A DNA stretch of 57,387 nt from Parvibaculum sp. (GCF_030694575.1 NZ_JAUYUS010000014.1:1-57387); one strand, 5' to 3'; shown: positions 17,342 through 26,727, counted from the stretch's first letter. The notes: generated by a model from the sequence alone, not told the origin. Program-made: numbers and translations.

Positions 17342-18445
17342 ATGACAGAAACCCTGGTTATTGTGCTCGTCGCCCTGGTGGCCGCCGGTCTCGGCGCCGC
17401 TATCGTCCTGCTCATGCGCGGGCGGGCAAAGGATGCGGACGATGCCGTGGCCGCCCTCGTCCGGCAGCAGACCGAACTGGTCGGCCGGATTGCGGCCATG
17501 GCCGAGACGCAGGCACAAACCCGGGTCGAGCTCACCACAACGCTGAACGAGCGGCTGGAGCAGGTAAGTCTGCGTATGGGGCAGAGCCTCGAGGCGACCG
17601 CGCAGAAGACGGCGGAGACGCTGGGCACGCTGACGACGCGGCTGAGCGTGATCGACGAGGCGCAGAAGAACATCACCGATCTCTCAACACAGGTGGTCGG
17701 GCTTCAGGACATTCTCGCGAACAGGCAGGCGCGCGGTGCCTTCGGCGAGGTGCAGTTGAATGACATCGTCTGCAACGCGCTGCCGCCATCGGCCTATGGT
17801 TTCCAGACCACGCTTTCCAACGGCACACGGGCGGACTGCGTCATCCACCTGCCGAACCCGCCGGGCTCCATCGCCATCGACGCGAAATTTCCGCTCGATG
17901 CCTATCACATGCTGCGGAACGCCAAGGACGACACGGAGCGCACCGTCGCGCAGCGCCAGTTCCGCGCCGACCTGACGAAACATGTGAATGCGATTGCCGA
18001 AAAATATATCGTGCCGGGCGAGACGGCGGAGTCAGCCCTGATGTTCCTGCCGTCAGAAGCCGTCTATGCCGAACTGCATGCGAATTTCGGCGATGTCGTG
18101 AACCGCTCCTATCAGGCGCGCGTGTGGATCGTCTCGCCGACGACATTGATGGCAACGCTCAATACCGTGCGGGCGGTGCTGAAGGATGTCGAGATGCGCA
18201 AGCAGGCAGGTGTTATTCAGAAATATGTCGGTCTGCTGATGCAGGACGTCACGAGGCTCGACGGGCGTGTCGGCAATCTGCAGCGGCATTTCGAGCAGGC
18301 CGAGAAGGACATCGGCGACATCAGGAAGTCGACCGACTCGATCACACGTCGGGGCGAGAAAATTCAGGAAGTCGAACTGGGCGAGGAAGACGCCGCGATG
18401 CCATTGCCACCGAGCACCGCCACCGCCGACCTGCTTTCGAATTGA
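17342..18445 (+). CDS. rmuC: DNA recombination protein RmuC
   Basis: This is a 367-residue member of the RmuC family, linked to limiting inversions and recombination and carrying a nuclease-like fold. One N-terminal membrane helix (~5-25) is followed by coiled coil (~35-115) and the RmuC domain, including NRQARGAFGEVQLNDIV, AIDAKFPLDAY, FLPSEAVYAEL and WIVSPTTLMATLNTV. The ATG at 17342 has GAGGTGG about seven bases upstream; the GTG at 17333 overlaps that site. The gene diverges from def. Confidence 0.93.
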   Translation: MTETLVIVLVALVAAGLGAAIVLLMRGRAKDADDAVAALVRQQTELVGRIAAMAETQAQTRVELTTTLNERLEQVSLRMGQSLEATAQKTAETLGTLTTRLSVIDEAQKNITDLSTQVVGLQDILANRQARGAFGEVQLNDIVCNALPPSAYGFQTTLSNGTRADCVIHLPNPPGSIAIDAKFPLDAYHMLRNAKDDTERTVAQRQFRADLTKHVNAIAEKYIVPGETAESALMFLPSEAVYAELHANFGDVVNRSYQARVWIVSPTTLMATLNTVRAVLKDVEMRKQAGVIQKYVGLLMQDVTRLDGRVGNLQRHFEQAEKDIGDIRKSTDSITRRGEKIQEVELGEEDAAMPLPPSTATADLLSN

Positions 18446-18577
18446 CACCCTCAATCCGGACTATTTTGCCAGTTGCCGTGCCAAGATTTTTGAGGTGCGG
18501 GCGGGCGTTTCTTTGCTAGGCTCCGGGCGGAACCGACACTGCGCCCCGGGGGGCGGCTCAAGGGCAAGGGGAACGCG

Positions 18578-19918
18578 ATGCAGGCCACCAACGATTTCAT
18601 CAATGCGTTGAACAACATCCTGTGGGGATGGCCGATGCTGATCGCATTGGCGGCGACAGGTGTTTTCCTCACCATCGGGCTGCGCTTCGTTCCCTGGCGG
18701 AAGCTGCCGGAAGCCCTCGCCCTCTCCGTCCGTCCCTCAAAGGGCGCCGGCGATATCTCGCCTTTCCAGGCGCTGATGACGGCGCTGGCCGCCACGGTCG
18801 GCACCGGCAACATCGCCGGCGTCGCTACCGCGATCTATTTCGGCGGCCCCGGCGCCTTGTTCTACATGTGGGTGATCGCCCTTGTCGGCATGGCGACCAA
18901 ATATACCGAGGCAGTGCTCGCCGTCGCCTACCGCGAGGTGGACGAACTCGGCAATCATGTCGGCGGGCCGATGTATTACATCAAGAACGGTGTCGGTGCG
19001 AAGTTTCCGACGCTCGCGCTCATTCTCGCGCCGGCCTTTGCCATCTTCACCGCGCTTGCCGGTTTCGGCATCGGCAATGGCGTGCAGGCCAACTCGGTCG
19101 CGCATGCGCTGAATGAAAGTTTCGGCGTGCCTGTGCTCGTCTCCGGCCTTGCGATGATGGTGCTGGTGGGACTTGTGCTGGTCGGCGGCATCCGCCGCAT
19201 CGGCGAAGTTGCAAGCGCGCTCGTACCGACAATGATCGTTCTCTATGTGGGTACGGCCGTCGTCATCCTCGCGATCAACTACGCGGCCATTCCGGCGGCC
19301 TTCGCGCTTGTCTTCCAGTATGCCTTCACGCCGGGCGCGGTCGAAGGCGGCGCCATCGGTGCAAGCGTCATGCTCGCGATCCGCTGGGGCTTTGCACGCG
19401 GCATCTTCTCGAACGAGGCAGGCCTCGGCAGCGCCGCCATCGCCCATGCGGCTGCGAAGACGGACGATCCGATCCAGCAGGGTCTTGTCGGCATGGTCGG
19501 CGTCTTCATCGACACGCTGGTCGTCTGCACGCTGACGGGCCTCGTCATCATCACATCCGGCCTGTGGGCGGGCGGCCTCAACGGCGCGGCGCTGACAAGT
19601 GCGGCTTTCGGCTCGGCGCTTCCCTGGGGTGCGGCCATCGTCGCGGCATCGCTTGCCCTCTTTGCCTTCACAACGCTGCTTGGCTGGAGCTATTACGGCG
19701 AGCGGGCGGTGGAATTCCTTTTCGGTATCAAGGCAATCTGGCCCTATCGCATCGTCTGGGTGCTGGCGATCCCGTTCGGCGCCGCAACCAGCCTCGATCT
19801 CGTCTGGAACATGGCGGACGCTCTCAACGCGATGATGGCTCTGCCGAACCTGATCGCGCTCTTCATCCTGGCGCCCGCGGTCTTCGCAATGACACGCAAC
19901 TACTGGGCGAAGAGCTAG
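18578..19918 (+). CDS. Sodium:alanine/glycine symporter, AGCS family
   Basis: This 446-residue inner-membrane transporter couples Na+ to alanine or glycine uptake. About 11 hydrophobic segments span the protein. Family signatures are ALAATVGTGNIAGVATAIYFGGPG (first half shown; residues ~67-90), MWVIALVGMATKYTEAVLA, GGPMYYIKNG and GIFSNEAGLGSAAIAHAAA near 270. The 132-base gap upstream shows no riboswitch-like structure that I can support. The gene converges on recR six bases away. The exact amino-acid substrate is not determined. Confidence 0.93.
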   Translation: MQATNDFINALNNILWGWPMLIALAATGVFLTIGLRFVPWRKLPEALALSVRPSKGAGDISPFQALMTALAATVGTGNIAGVATAIYFGGPGALFYMWVIALVGMATKYTEAVLAVAYREVDELGNHVGGPMYYIKNGVGAKFPTLALILAPAFAIFTALAGFGIGNGVQANSVAHALNESFGVPVLVSGLAMMVLVGLVLVGGIRRIGEVASALVPTMIVLYVGTAVVILAINYAAIPAAFALVFQYAFTPGAVEGGAIGASVMLAIRWGFARGIFSNEAGLGSAAIAHAAAKTDDPIQQGLVGMVGVFIDTLVVCTLTGLVIITSGLWAGGLNGAALTSAAFGSALPWGAAIVAASLALFAFTTLLGWSYYGERAVEFLFGIKAIWPYRIVWVLAIPFGAATSLDLVWNMADALNAMMALPNLIALFILAPAVFAMTRNYWAKS

Positions 19919-19924
19919 GAACCG

Positions 19925-20524
19925 TCAGAAAGGCCGTCGCGACTTCATCGCGGCGGCCAGCGTTCCGTCGTCGAGATAGTCGAGTTCACCGCCGACCGGC
20001 ACGCCGTGTGCGAGGCGCGAAACGGCGATGCCGAGACCTGAAATCCGGTCGGTGATGTAATGCGCCGTGGTCTGGCCGTCGACTGTCGCATTCATGGCCA
20101 GGACGACCTCGCGCACTTCACCGCCGGTCAGGCGCTCGACCAGCCGGCCGATATTGAGATCGTCGGGGCCGACACCGTCAAGGGCAGAGAGCACACCGCC
20201 AAGCACGTGATAGCGGCCTTTATGCGCGCCCGCACGTTCGAGCGCCCAGAGATCGCCGACCTCCTCCACGATGCAGAGGACATGCGGGTCGCGCAACTCG
20301 TCCGTGCAGATGGCGCACGGGTCTTGCGTATCGACATTGCCACAGACGGAACAGACACGCGCCTTCGCCATTGCCTCGGTCATGGCGGCGGCGAGAGGGC
20401 CGAGCAGCGTTTCCTTCTTCTTGATGAGCTGCAGGACGGCGCGGCGGGCGGAGCGGGGCCCAAGCCCCGGCAGCTTCGACAGCAGCGCTATCAGTCGCTC
20501 GATCTCCGGACCGGTGACGGCCAT
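19925..20524 (-). CDS. recR: Recombination mediator protein RecR
   Basis: This 199-residue protein acts with RecF and RecO to load RecA at gaps. The N-terminal helix-hairpin-helix ([14 protein letters not shown]) is followed by a four-cysteine zinc finger ([16 protein letters not shown], ~57-72), a Toprim domain ([15 protein letters not shown]) and a C-terminal Walker-B-like region. The longer frame to 20563 runs into ybaB; the ATG at 20524 gives the standard N-terminus. It is the third gene of dnaX-ybaB-recR. Confidence 0.96.
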   Translation of the reverse strand: MAVTGPEIERLIALLSKLPGLGPRSARRAVLQLIKKKETLLGPLAAAMTEAMAKARVCSVCGNVDTQDPCAICTDELRDPHVLCIVEEVGDLWALERAGAHKGRYHVLGGVLSALDGVGPDDLNIGRLVERLTGGEVREVVLAMNATVDGQTTAHYITDRISGLGIAVSRLAHGVPVGGELDYLDDGTLAAAMKSRRPF

Positions 20525-20528
20525 TGGC

Positions 20529-20846
20529 TCAGAGCCCGAGGCCCGGAGGCAGCGGAAGACCACCCGTGACGGACTTCATCTTCTCCGCGGCAATGGATTC
20601 CGCTTTCGTCTTGGCGTCGGCGGCAGCGGCGACGATGAGGTCTTCGAGGATTTCGCGCTCCTCCGCCTTCATCAGCGACGGGTCGATGGTGACCTTCTTC
20701 ACCTCGCCCTTACCGGACATCGCAACGGTAACGAGACCGCCCCCTGCACGGCCCTCGACCTCCGCCGCTTCAAGCTCGGCCTGCATATCGGCCATGCGCG
20801 ACTGCAACTTCTGCGCCTGCTTCATGATGTCGAGCATGTTCTTCAC
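20529..20846 (-). CDS. YbaB/EbfC family nucleoid-associated protein
   Basis: This 105-residue DNA-binding protein forms a small dimeric tweezer fold. The N-terminal helix [15 protein letters not shown] and the central [20 protein letters not shown] strand pair are typical. The GTG at 20846 overlaps the dnaX stop (GTGA), giving translational coupling and the family's usual MKN start. The internal ATG at 20837 is the alternative. It lies four bases upstream of recR. Confidence 0.94.
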   Translation of the reverse strand: MKNMLDIMKQAQKLQSRMADMQAELEAAEVEGRAGGGLVTVAMSGKGEVKKVTIDPSLMKAEEREILEDLIVAAAADAKTKAESIAAEKMKSVTGGLPLPPGLGL

Positions 20847-22705
20847 TCGTCGGACTCCATGTTTTCGAATGCGGCCTCGGGATCGGGCGGAAGCAGGCCT
20901 TCGCCTTCCGGCAGGACGAGCCCCGGTTCGCGCACATCGACGATCTCCGCGCCGGGAAAAGCGGCGAGCGCTGCCTTTACCAGCGGATCGGCGCGGGCAT
21001 TTTCCTTCGCCGCCTCTTCTCGCGTTTGCGCTTGCTCACGCAAGGTGGGCGTTGCAGGTGCCGGCCCGCGAGCGATCGAAACGAACCAGCGCGTGCCTGT
21101 GGCCTTCGAGAGCGTGTCGGAGAGTTCGCTGACGATCGTGCTCTGCGTGCCTTCGAGAAGGCTGATTTCGATGCGGCCCGGCTCGAAGCTCACGAGACGT
21201 ACGCCCGCCTCCAGCGCATGCTTCAGGCGGATATCACGTTGTTTCGAGACGAGTGCAACGACGTCTTCGAAGTTCCTGACGATGGCCGCCGTCGCCACCG
21301 CGGCGGCAGGCGTGCTTTCGGCCGGACGGAAGTCCGTGGCGATCGTGGAGACCGAGCGCAATTGCGCGCGGGGCCCGTCGGAGGAAGGCGCCGCGGACTG
21401 CGCGGTTGAGCGTGCGGGGGCAGCACCGCCGCCCTTCAACTGTTCGAGGAGTTCTTCGGGGCCCGGACCGTCCGCGACATAAGCGAGGCGTACCAGCACC
21501 ATTTCCGCCGCCGCGATAGGCCGCGCGGCGCCCTGCACCTCGGTCAGCCCCTTCAAAAGCATCTGCCAGACCCGCGAAAGAACGCGGATGGGAAGCCGTT
21601 CCGCCATGTCGCGGCCGCGTGTGCGCTCGGTTTCCGACATGGCGACGTCGTCGCTCGCCCCCTCGACAAGCTTCAGGCGCGTCAGCCAGTGCGTCAGTTC
21701 GGCGAGATCGGAGAGGACGACTGCGGGGTCGGCACCGACATCGTATTGCGCGCGAAGTTCCGTCAACGCGCCGCCGATATCGCCCTTCATCAGAAGATCG
21801 AAGAGGTCGAACACCCGCGCGCGGTCGGCGAGGCCGAGCATGTCGCGGACATCGCTTTCGAGGACGCCGTTCTCGCCATGCGAAATGGCGCGGTCGAGAA
21901 GCGACAGGGCGTCGCGCGCCGAGCCATCGGCCGCGCGGGCGACCAGCCGCAACGCCGCATCTTCCGCCTCGACATGTTCCTTCGTCGCGACGCTGCCGAG
22001 CAGACCCGTCAACTCGTCCACCGACAGGCGTCGGAGATCGAAGCGTTGGCAGCGCGAGAGAACCGTTACCGGCACTTTCCGGATTTCGGTGGTCGCGAAT
22101 ATAAACTTCACGTGTGCGGGCGGCTCTTCAAGCGTCTTCAGCAGGCCGTTGAAGGCCTGCTTCGAGAGCATGTGCACTTCGTCAATGATGTAGACCTTGT
22201 AGCGCGCCGAGACCGGCAGGTAGCGCACGCTGTCGATGATTTCGCGGATGTCGTCGATACCGGTGCGCGAGGCTGCGTCCATCTCCATTACGTCGACATG
22301 GCGCGATTCCATGATCGCTTCGCAATGAACGCCGAGACCGTCCATGTGGATGGTGGGGCCGCTACCGTCGCCCTTGGTGGCGCCGGGCTTCTCGTAATTC
22401 AACGCGCGGGCAAGGATGCGGGCCGTCGTCGTCTTGCCGACGCCGCGCACGCCGGTGAGCATGAAGGCATGAGCGACGCGGTCCGCGTCGAACGCGTTCG
22501 AAAGCGTTCGCACCATCGCTTCCTGGCCGACCAGATCCGCGAAGACGGTGGGGCGGTATTTGCGGGCGAGAACCTGATAGCCGGAGGATACCGCGCGGGT
22601 GGGCGCAGGCGGTACGTCGCCGAGATTGAAACCGGGTTCCGTCGCGGGATCCGGTCGGTGGGGCGCATCCTCTTCGGTGGCGAGATTTTCCACGCTGTCA
22701 TTCAT
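20843..22705 (-). CDS. dnaX: DNA polymerase III subunit gamma/tau
   Basis: This 620-residue clamp-loader ATPase has Walker A GVRGVGKTT (Lys91), Walker B DEVHML, the sensor/arginine-finger region (LSRCQRFDLRRL) and a long tau-type C-terminal part (from ~400) for polymerase and helicase contacts. The zinc module after LNYEK, which has four cysteines in E. coli, keeps only one here (GVHCEAI). I saw no AAAAAAG-type slip site, so a frameshifted gamma form is not evident. The SRP RNA gene lies about 45 bases upstream on the same strand. Confidence 0.95.
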   Translation of the reverse strand: MNDSVENLATEEDAPHRPDPATEPGFNLGDVPPAPTRAVSSGYQVLARKYRPTVFADLVGQEAMVRTLSNAFDADRVAHAFMLTGVRGVGKTTTARILARALNYEKPGATKGDGSGPTIHMDGLGVHCEAIMESRHVDVMEMDAASRTGIDDIREIIDSVRYLPVSARYKVYIIDEVHMLSKQAFNGLLKTLEEPPAHVKFIFATTEIRKVPVTVLSRCQRFDLRRLSVDELTGLLGSVATKEHVEAEDAALRLVARAADGSARDALSLLDRAISHGENGVLESDVRDMLGLADRARVFDLFDLLMKGDIGGALTELRAQYDVGADPAVVLSDLAELTHWLTRLKLVEGASDDVAMSETERTRGRDMAERLPIRVLSRVWQMLLKGLTEVQGAARPIAAAEMVLVRLAYVADGPGPEELLEQLKGGGAAPARSTAQSAAPSSDGPRAQLRSVSTIATDFRPAESTPAAAVATAAIVRNFEDVVALVSKQRDIRLKHALEAGVRLVSFEPGRIEISLLEGTQSTIVSELSDTLSKATGTRWFVSIARGPAPATPTLREQAQTREEAAKENARADPLVKAALAAFPGAEIVDVREPGLVLPEGEGLLPPDPEAAFENMESDE

Positions 22706-22749
22706 GGAAATCGCGCGCTCCTTCTGTGGCTTGCAGGCGGGAAAAGGGT

Positions 22750-22846
22750 GGGAGACCGGACAACGACCCGAGCGAAACTCGTTACGGCTGCTTCCTTCCG
22801 GATCTGACCGGGTTGGCGAGGGACTCGTCCGCCGCCAGCCTCCCGA
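22750..22846 (-). ncRNA. ffs: Small signal recognition particle RNA (4.5S type)
   Basis: Read on the minus strand this is a ~97-base RNA with the SRP domain IV hallmark GGTCAGATCCGGAAGGAAGC followed by AGCC. The 5' GGGAGGC and 3' GTCTCCC ends can pair to close the long hairpin. With Ffh it targets inner-membrane proteins co-translationally. A promoter lies just upstream. The exact ends are estimated from pairing, to within a few bases. Confidence 0.93.
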
Positions 22847-22853
22847 GGAGGAC

Positions 22854-22882
22854 TATATCAGGGGAAAGGGCGGCCGATGCAA
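22854..22882 (-). promoter_or_regulatory. SRP RNA promoter
   Basis: On the minus strand, TTGCAT (22877-22882), a 17-base spacer and GATATA (22854-22859) lie about eight bases before the inferred RNA 5' end. Confidence 0.6.
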
Positions 22883-22988
22883 GGCTTGGAGCGCCGATTC
22901 GGCCACCTTCTAACGGAGATTGAGCGGGCTCCCGCGCTGTGCCAGTCTGCGCCACCCCGATATTCAATAACATAAGCCGGACACACCG

Positions 22989-23951
22989 ATGCCCCTGCCC
23001 GAAAATCCCAATATTTTCGCCAACAATCCGCTCGACCGCGCAAGCTACCGCCGCACCGACCAGGCATGGCTTGCAGAGCAGCTCGCGGCGCCGACAAGCC
23101 TTTTCGTACCGTTCCGGCGTCAGCCGAAGCGCGATTGGGAGCCGTTCGTGCTGCCGGAGGCCGCTCCTTCCGAAGGCAAGGATATCGGCTGGCTGCCCGG
23201 GTCGCTGATGCCCCAGCTCGCGGGCGAGGGCATCGTCGTCTTCCTCGGCATCAACAAACGCGGCAAGGCGCTCTTCGCGGCGGATGTGAGCGGGCTGAAA
23301 GACGCGGAGAATCACCCGGCGCTGAAAGGCATCGGTTCCTTCGAAGATTTGCGTGGCCTCGCCATGGCCGGCGAAATCACGCCGACCGAACTCGCGATCA
23401 TGGCGCAGGCGAAGTCGATGATCGACTGGCACAGCCGCCACGGCTTCTGCTCGGTCTGCGGCACGAAGAGCGAGATGGCGGAAGCCGGCTACAAGCGCCA
23501 GTGCCCCTCCTGCAAGGCAGAGCATTTCCCGCGCACCGACCCTGTGGTCATCATGCTCGCCACCTACAACGACAAATGTTTCCTCGGCCGTCAGAAGATC
23601 TGGCCCAAAGGCATGCATTCGGCGCTGGCCGGGTTTGTCGAGCCGGGCGAATCGATCGAGGAAGCCGTCGCGCGCGAGCTTCACGAAGAAGCAGGCCTGA
23701 GCGTCGGCGCCGTCAGCTATCACTCGACGCAGCCCTGGCCTTATCCCTCATCCCTGATGATCGGCTGCCACGCCGTTGCCGATTCGGAAGATTTCACCAT
23801 CGACGGCATCGAGCTTTCGGAAGGGCGCTGGTTCACGCGGGCCGAAGCGCAGGCGATCCTCGCCGGGAAGGGCGACGGTACGGCGTGGTTCCCTCCGCCC
23901 TTCGCGATCGCGCATCAGCTCATCAAGGCGTTCGCGGAAGGGAAGGTTTAG
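22989..23951 (+). CDS. nudC: NAD(+) diphosphatase / NADH pyrophosphatase
   Basis: This 320-residue Nudix hydrolase cleaves NAD(H) to NMN(H) and AMP and can act on NAD-capped RNA. It has an N-terminal domain, a four-cysteine zinc ribbon (Cys154, Cys157, Cys172, Cys175) and a Nudix box beginning GFVEPGESIEEAVARELHEE. The family-specific QPWPYPSSLM motif downstream of the box distinguishes NudC from other Nudix enzymes. It diverges from the SRP RNA gene and converges on pheA. Confidence 0.96.
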   Translation: MPLPENPNIFANNPLDRASYRRTDQAWLAEQLAAPTSLFVPFRRQPKRDWEPFVLPEAAPSEGKDIGWLPGSLMPQLAGEGIVVFLGINKRGKALFAADVSGLKDAENHPALKGIGSFEDLRGLAMAGEITPTELAIMAQAKSMIDWHSRHGFCSVCGTKSEMAEAGYKRQCPSCKAEHFPRTDPVVIMLATYNDKCFLGRQKIWPKGMHSALAGFVEPGESIEEAVARELHEEAGLSVGAVSYHSTQPWPYPSSLMIGCHAVADSEDFTIDGIELSEGRWFTRAEAQAILAGKGDGTAWFPPPFAIAHQLIKAFAEGKV

Positions 23952-24022
23952 GGGAATTCCATTTCCTTCGTCGTTACCGCCCGGCTTGTCCGCGCCACGA
24001 CGAACTTGAAAATGATGGAAAA

Positions 24023-24904
24023 TCACTCCCCTGGCGCGATGGCCGCGCGGTAGGGATGCGCCTTGTAGACGCCGAGGATACGCAGTTCGCTCGTGAAGAA
24101 TTCAAGCTCTTCCAGCGCAAGGCGGACATGGCGGGAGGCCGGGTGGCCTTCGATGTCGGCATAGAACTGGCTTGCGTTGAAGGTACCTTCAAGCTGATAG
24201 CTTTCGAGTTTCGTCATGTTGACGCCATTGGTGGCGAAGCCGCCCAGCGCCTTGTAGAGCGCGGCGGGTACGTTCCGTACACGGAAGATGAAGCTCGTGA
24301 TGACAGGCTCGTCTTCCGGTTCGGCGTCGTTCGGCTCCTTCGCCATGATGAGGAAGCGCGTCGTGTTGTGCTCGGCGTCCTCGACATTGGCGCGCAGCAC
24401 ATCGAGCCCATAAATCTCGGCGGCAAGCGAGGAGGCGAGCGCGGCGCGCGTAGGATCGCCCGCATCGGCGATCTGGCGGGCGGCGCCTGCGGTATCCGCG
24501 GCGACGACGGCCTTCAGGCCCAGATCACGGATCACGCGGCGGCACTGGCCGAGCGCATGGACATGGCTGTGGACTGATTTCAGGTCTTCGAGCTTCGCAC
24601 CCTTGAGGCCCAGAAGCTGATGACGCACGCGCAGAAAATGCTCGCCGACAATATAAAGTCCCGCGCCGGGAATGAGGTGATGCACGTCGGCGACGCGACC
24701 CGCGAGCGAGTTTTCCACCGCAATCATGCCGAGCCGCGCGCGGCCTTCATTCACCGCGGCGAAGACATCCTCGAACGTGTCGCAAGGAAGGCTGACCATG
24801 TCCGGGCAGGCTTCATGCACCGCGATATGCGAATTCGCGCCTGGCTCGCCCTGAAAGGCAATGGTGTTCTCGGCAAGGGCTTCGGGGGCGGCGTCTTTCG
24901 TCAT
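24023..24904 (-). CDS. pheA: Prephenate dehydratase
   Basis: This 293-residue monofunctional enzyme converts prephenate to phenylpyruvate for phenylalanine synthesis. The catalytic domain shows FQGEPGANSHIAV, the loop ENSLAGRVADVHHLI and the TRF motif in NTTRFLIMA (~178). A C-terminal ACT domain follows (~200-285), with LESYQLEGTF in place of the common ESRP-type phenylalanine-binding segment. There is no chorismate mutase domain. Its ATG overlaps the kdsB stop by one base (TGATG), so the two genes are coupled. Confidence 0.95.
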   Translation of the reverse strand: MTKDAAPEALAENTIAFQGEPGANSHIAVHEACPDMVSLPCDTFEDVFAAVNEGRARLGMIAVENSLAGRVADVHHLIPGAGLYIVGEHFLRVRHQLLGLKGAKLEDLKSVHSHVHALGQCRRVIRDLGLKAVVAADTAGAARQIADAGDPTRAALASSLAAEIYGLDVLRANVEDAEHNTTRFLIMAKEPNDAEPEDEPVITSFIFRVRNVPAALYKALGGFATNGVNMTKLESYQLEGTFNASQFYADIEGHPASRHVRLALEELEFFTSELRILGVYKAHPYRAAIAPGE

Positions 24905-25680
24905 CAGACGGATCTCCGGGACAGCGCCGCTCGGGCTTTTTCGAGGTCGGCGGGAGTATCGACACCGAGCGGAACGGTGTCAACGAGCGCCACCTCAATC
25001 ACCATACCCGCTTCCAGCGCTCGCAGCTGTTCGAGCTTCTCGCGCATTTCCAGCGGCGACGGCGGCAGCGCGACGAACCGGGCCAGCGCCTCACGACGAT
25101 AGCCGTAGAGGCCGATGTGATGATAAAGCGGCCCGGCCCCCCAGGGCGCAGTCGCGCGGGTAAAATAGAGCGCGCGGGCAAGCCGCGTTTCACCAAAAGA
25201 GACGACGGCCTTCACGACGTTGGGGTTGGCGCGCTCTTCCTCGATGACGATTTCGGCGGCAAGCGTTGAAATGTCGGCACCCGGACGAATGAGTGCATCG
25301 TAGGCGGTGCGGATGAGTGCCGGATCGAGAGTCGGAAGGTCACCCTGCACATTCAGGATGACCTTGTGATGACCTTCAGGGTCAAGCTCGCAGACGGCTT
25401 GCCAGACACGGTCGGAACCGGAAGGAAGATCGGGGTCCGTCAAAACGGCCTCCCCACCTGCCGCACGGACGGCGTCGGCAACTTCGGCCTCGGCGGCGGC
25501 AACGACGACCCGCCCGAGTTCCGCCTCCATCGCACGGCGCCAGACCTGCACGATCATCGGCTCGCCGCAAATATCGGCAAGCGGTTTTCCCGGCAGGCGG
25601 GTGGACGCCATGCGGGCGGGAATCACCACCAACGGGTGTCCGGCGAGATCCTTGGCCGCAGGGCGGGTTAAATTTGCCAT
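24904..25680 (-). CDS. kdsB: 3-deoxy-manno-octulosonate cytidylyltransferase
   Basis: This 258-residue enzyme makes CMP-Kdo for lipopolysaccharide inner core. The nucleotide-binding start [14 protein letters not shown], the [10 protein letters not shown] metal-binding strand (Asp), SGSDRVWQA and [13 protein letters not shown] are all present. The frame runs upstream to 25764, but ATG 25680 with a GGAGAGAGG site gives the usual N-terminus. It is co-transcribed with pheA. Confidence 0.94.
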   Translation of the reverse strand: MANLTRPAAKDLAGHPLVVIPARMASTRLPGKPLADICGEPMIVQVWRRAMEAELGRVVVAAAEAEVADAVRAAGGEAVLTDPDLPSGSDRVWQAVCELDPEGHHKVILNVQGDLPTLDPALIRTAYDALIRPGADISTLAAEIVIEEERANPNVVKAVVSFGETRLARALYFTRATAPWGAGPLYHHIGLYGYRREALARFVALPPSPLEMREKLEQLRALEAGMVIEVALVDTVPLGVDTPADLEKARAALSRRSV

Positions 25681-25816
25681 CGAGCCTCTCTCCACATGTC
25701 CCAACCCGGCTCCGGCGACGGCAGAGGCCGGTGCGGCGGATCGCCGCAACCCGATTCTTCCCATGCGGGGCCTAGACGTGCATTACGCAACGCTTCGTCC
25801 GCGCGGGGCATTTTCC

Positions 25817-25845
25817 TTGATACACGCGGATTTGGCGCACTTATA
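25817..25845 (+). promoter_or_regulatory. Candidate promoter in the kdsB-cytochrome gap
   Basis: TTGATA (25817-25822), 17 bases and CTTATA (25840-25845) point toward the cytochrome gene, leaving a leader of about 140 bases. This is the only feature I can suggest in the 25681-25988 gap; no convincing small gene is seen there. Confidence 0.3.
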
Positions 25846-25988
25846 CGGCTTGCGGCACGGCGGCGGAAGCGGCTAATCTCCGCGCCAATTCACAGGGGGC
25901 CTTGTCGAAGGCGGAACGCACATTCGTGCGGTGCTTTCAATTCGCACCCCCGCCGATCTCGCAACCGAACCGGGCGGAGCAGGAGCCG

Positions 25989-26645
25989 ATGGACTCTTTC
26001 GAATTCAACAAGTTTGCAGGTGCGGTGCTTGCCTCCGTCCTTTTCATTCTTGGCGTGTCCATCCTCAGCGATACGCTTTATGAGCCGAAGGAGGCGAATC
26101 CTCAGGCTTACGCCGTTGCGGCGCTGGAAGAAGGCGAAGGCAGCGGCCAGACGACGGCTGCCGCAGAGGAGGTCCCGCTCGCGACCCTTCTCGCCAACGC
26201 CGATATCGGTCGCGGCGAGAAGGCCAGCAAAAAGTGCACGGCCTGCCACACATTCGAGGAAGGCGGGCCCGCACGCATCGGTCCGAACCTTTATCATGTG
26301 GTGGGCGGACCGCATGCCCATATGCCCGGATTCGCCTATTCCGCAGCCATGCAGGCCAAAAGCGGCGAGACCTGGAGCTTTGAGGAACTCGATCACTTCA
26401 TCGCGGACCCGCGCGGCTATCTGCCCGGCACGGCGATGAGCTTCGCCGGCATCAAAAAGCCGCAGGAGCGCGCCGATCTCCTCGTTTACCTGAACTCGCT
26501 GGGTTCCGACCTGCCGCTTCCCGAAGCCCCGGCTCCCGAAGCCGCGACCGAGAACGGCCAAAACGGCGCTACGCCGGCTGAGGAAGCCCCTGTCGAAGAA
26601 GACGCGACGCCCGTCGAAGAAACCTCGACGCCCGAGCACAACTAA
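25989..26645 (+). CDS. Membrane-anchored c-type cytochrome (CycM-like)
   Basis: This 218-residue protein has one uncleaved N-terminal membrane helix (~9-27), a short Ala/Glu-rich linker and a class I cytochrome c domain with the haem site CTACH (Cys83, Cys86, His87). The likely axial methionine is in GTAMSFAGIKKP. The layout matches CycM/cytochrome c552, which carries electrons from the bc1 complex to terminal oxidases. A highly acidic, Pro/Ala-rich tail of ~45 residues follows the domain and is unusual in length. The start was set at ATG 25989 (GGAGC upstream), because the helix begins there. Confidence 0.9.
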   Translation: MDSFEFNKFAGAVLASVLFILGVSILSDTLYEPKEANPQAYAVAALEEGEGSGQTTAAAEEVPLATLLANADIGRGEKASKKCTACHTFEEGGPARIGPNLYHVVGGPHAHMPGFAYSAAMQAKSGETWSFEELDHFIADPRGYLPGTAMSFAGIKKPQERADLLVYLNSLGSDLPLPEAPAPEAATENGQNGATPAEEAPVEEDATPVEETSTPEHN

Positions 26646-26668
26646 AACAGCCCTCTGAACCAGCTTCG

Positions 26669-26698
26669 AACGCGCCCGGTGAAAACCGGGCGCGTTTT
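26669..26698 (+). terminator. Rho-independent terminator after the cytochrome gene
   Basis: A 10-bp perfect stem (26671-26680 with 26685-26694) with a GAAA loop, extended by AA/TT pairs, is followed by TTTT. It isolates the cytochrome gene from the yej operon. Confidence 0.85.
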
Positions 26699-26727
26699 CA
26701 TTTGCGCGGAAGACATGCCGGATGACT

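Noticed and set aside
18446-18577. Possible glycine riboswitch upstream of the AGCS symporter
   Set aside because: I looked for the conserved aptamer core and paired helices and could not find them in the 132-base gap.
23967-24004. 8-bp inverted repeat (TTCGTCGT/ACGACGAA) between nudC and pheA
   Set aside because: The loop is 22 bases long and there is no T-run on either side, so it is not a convincing terminator.
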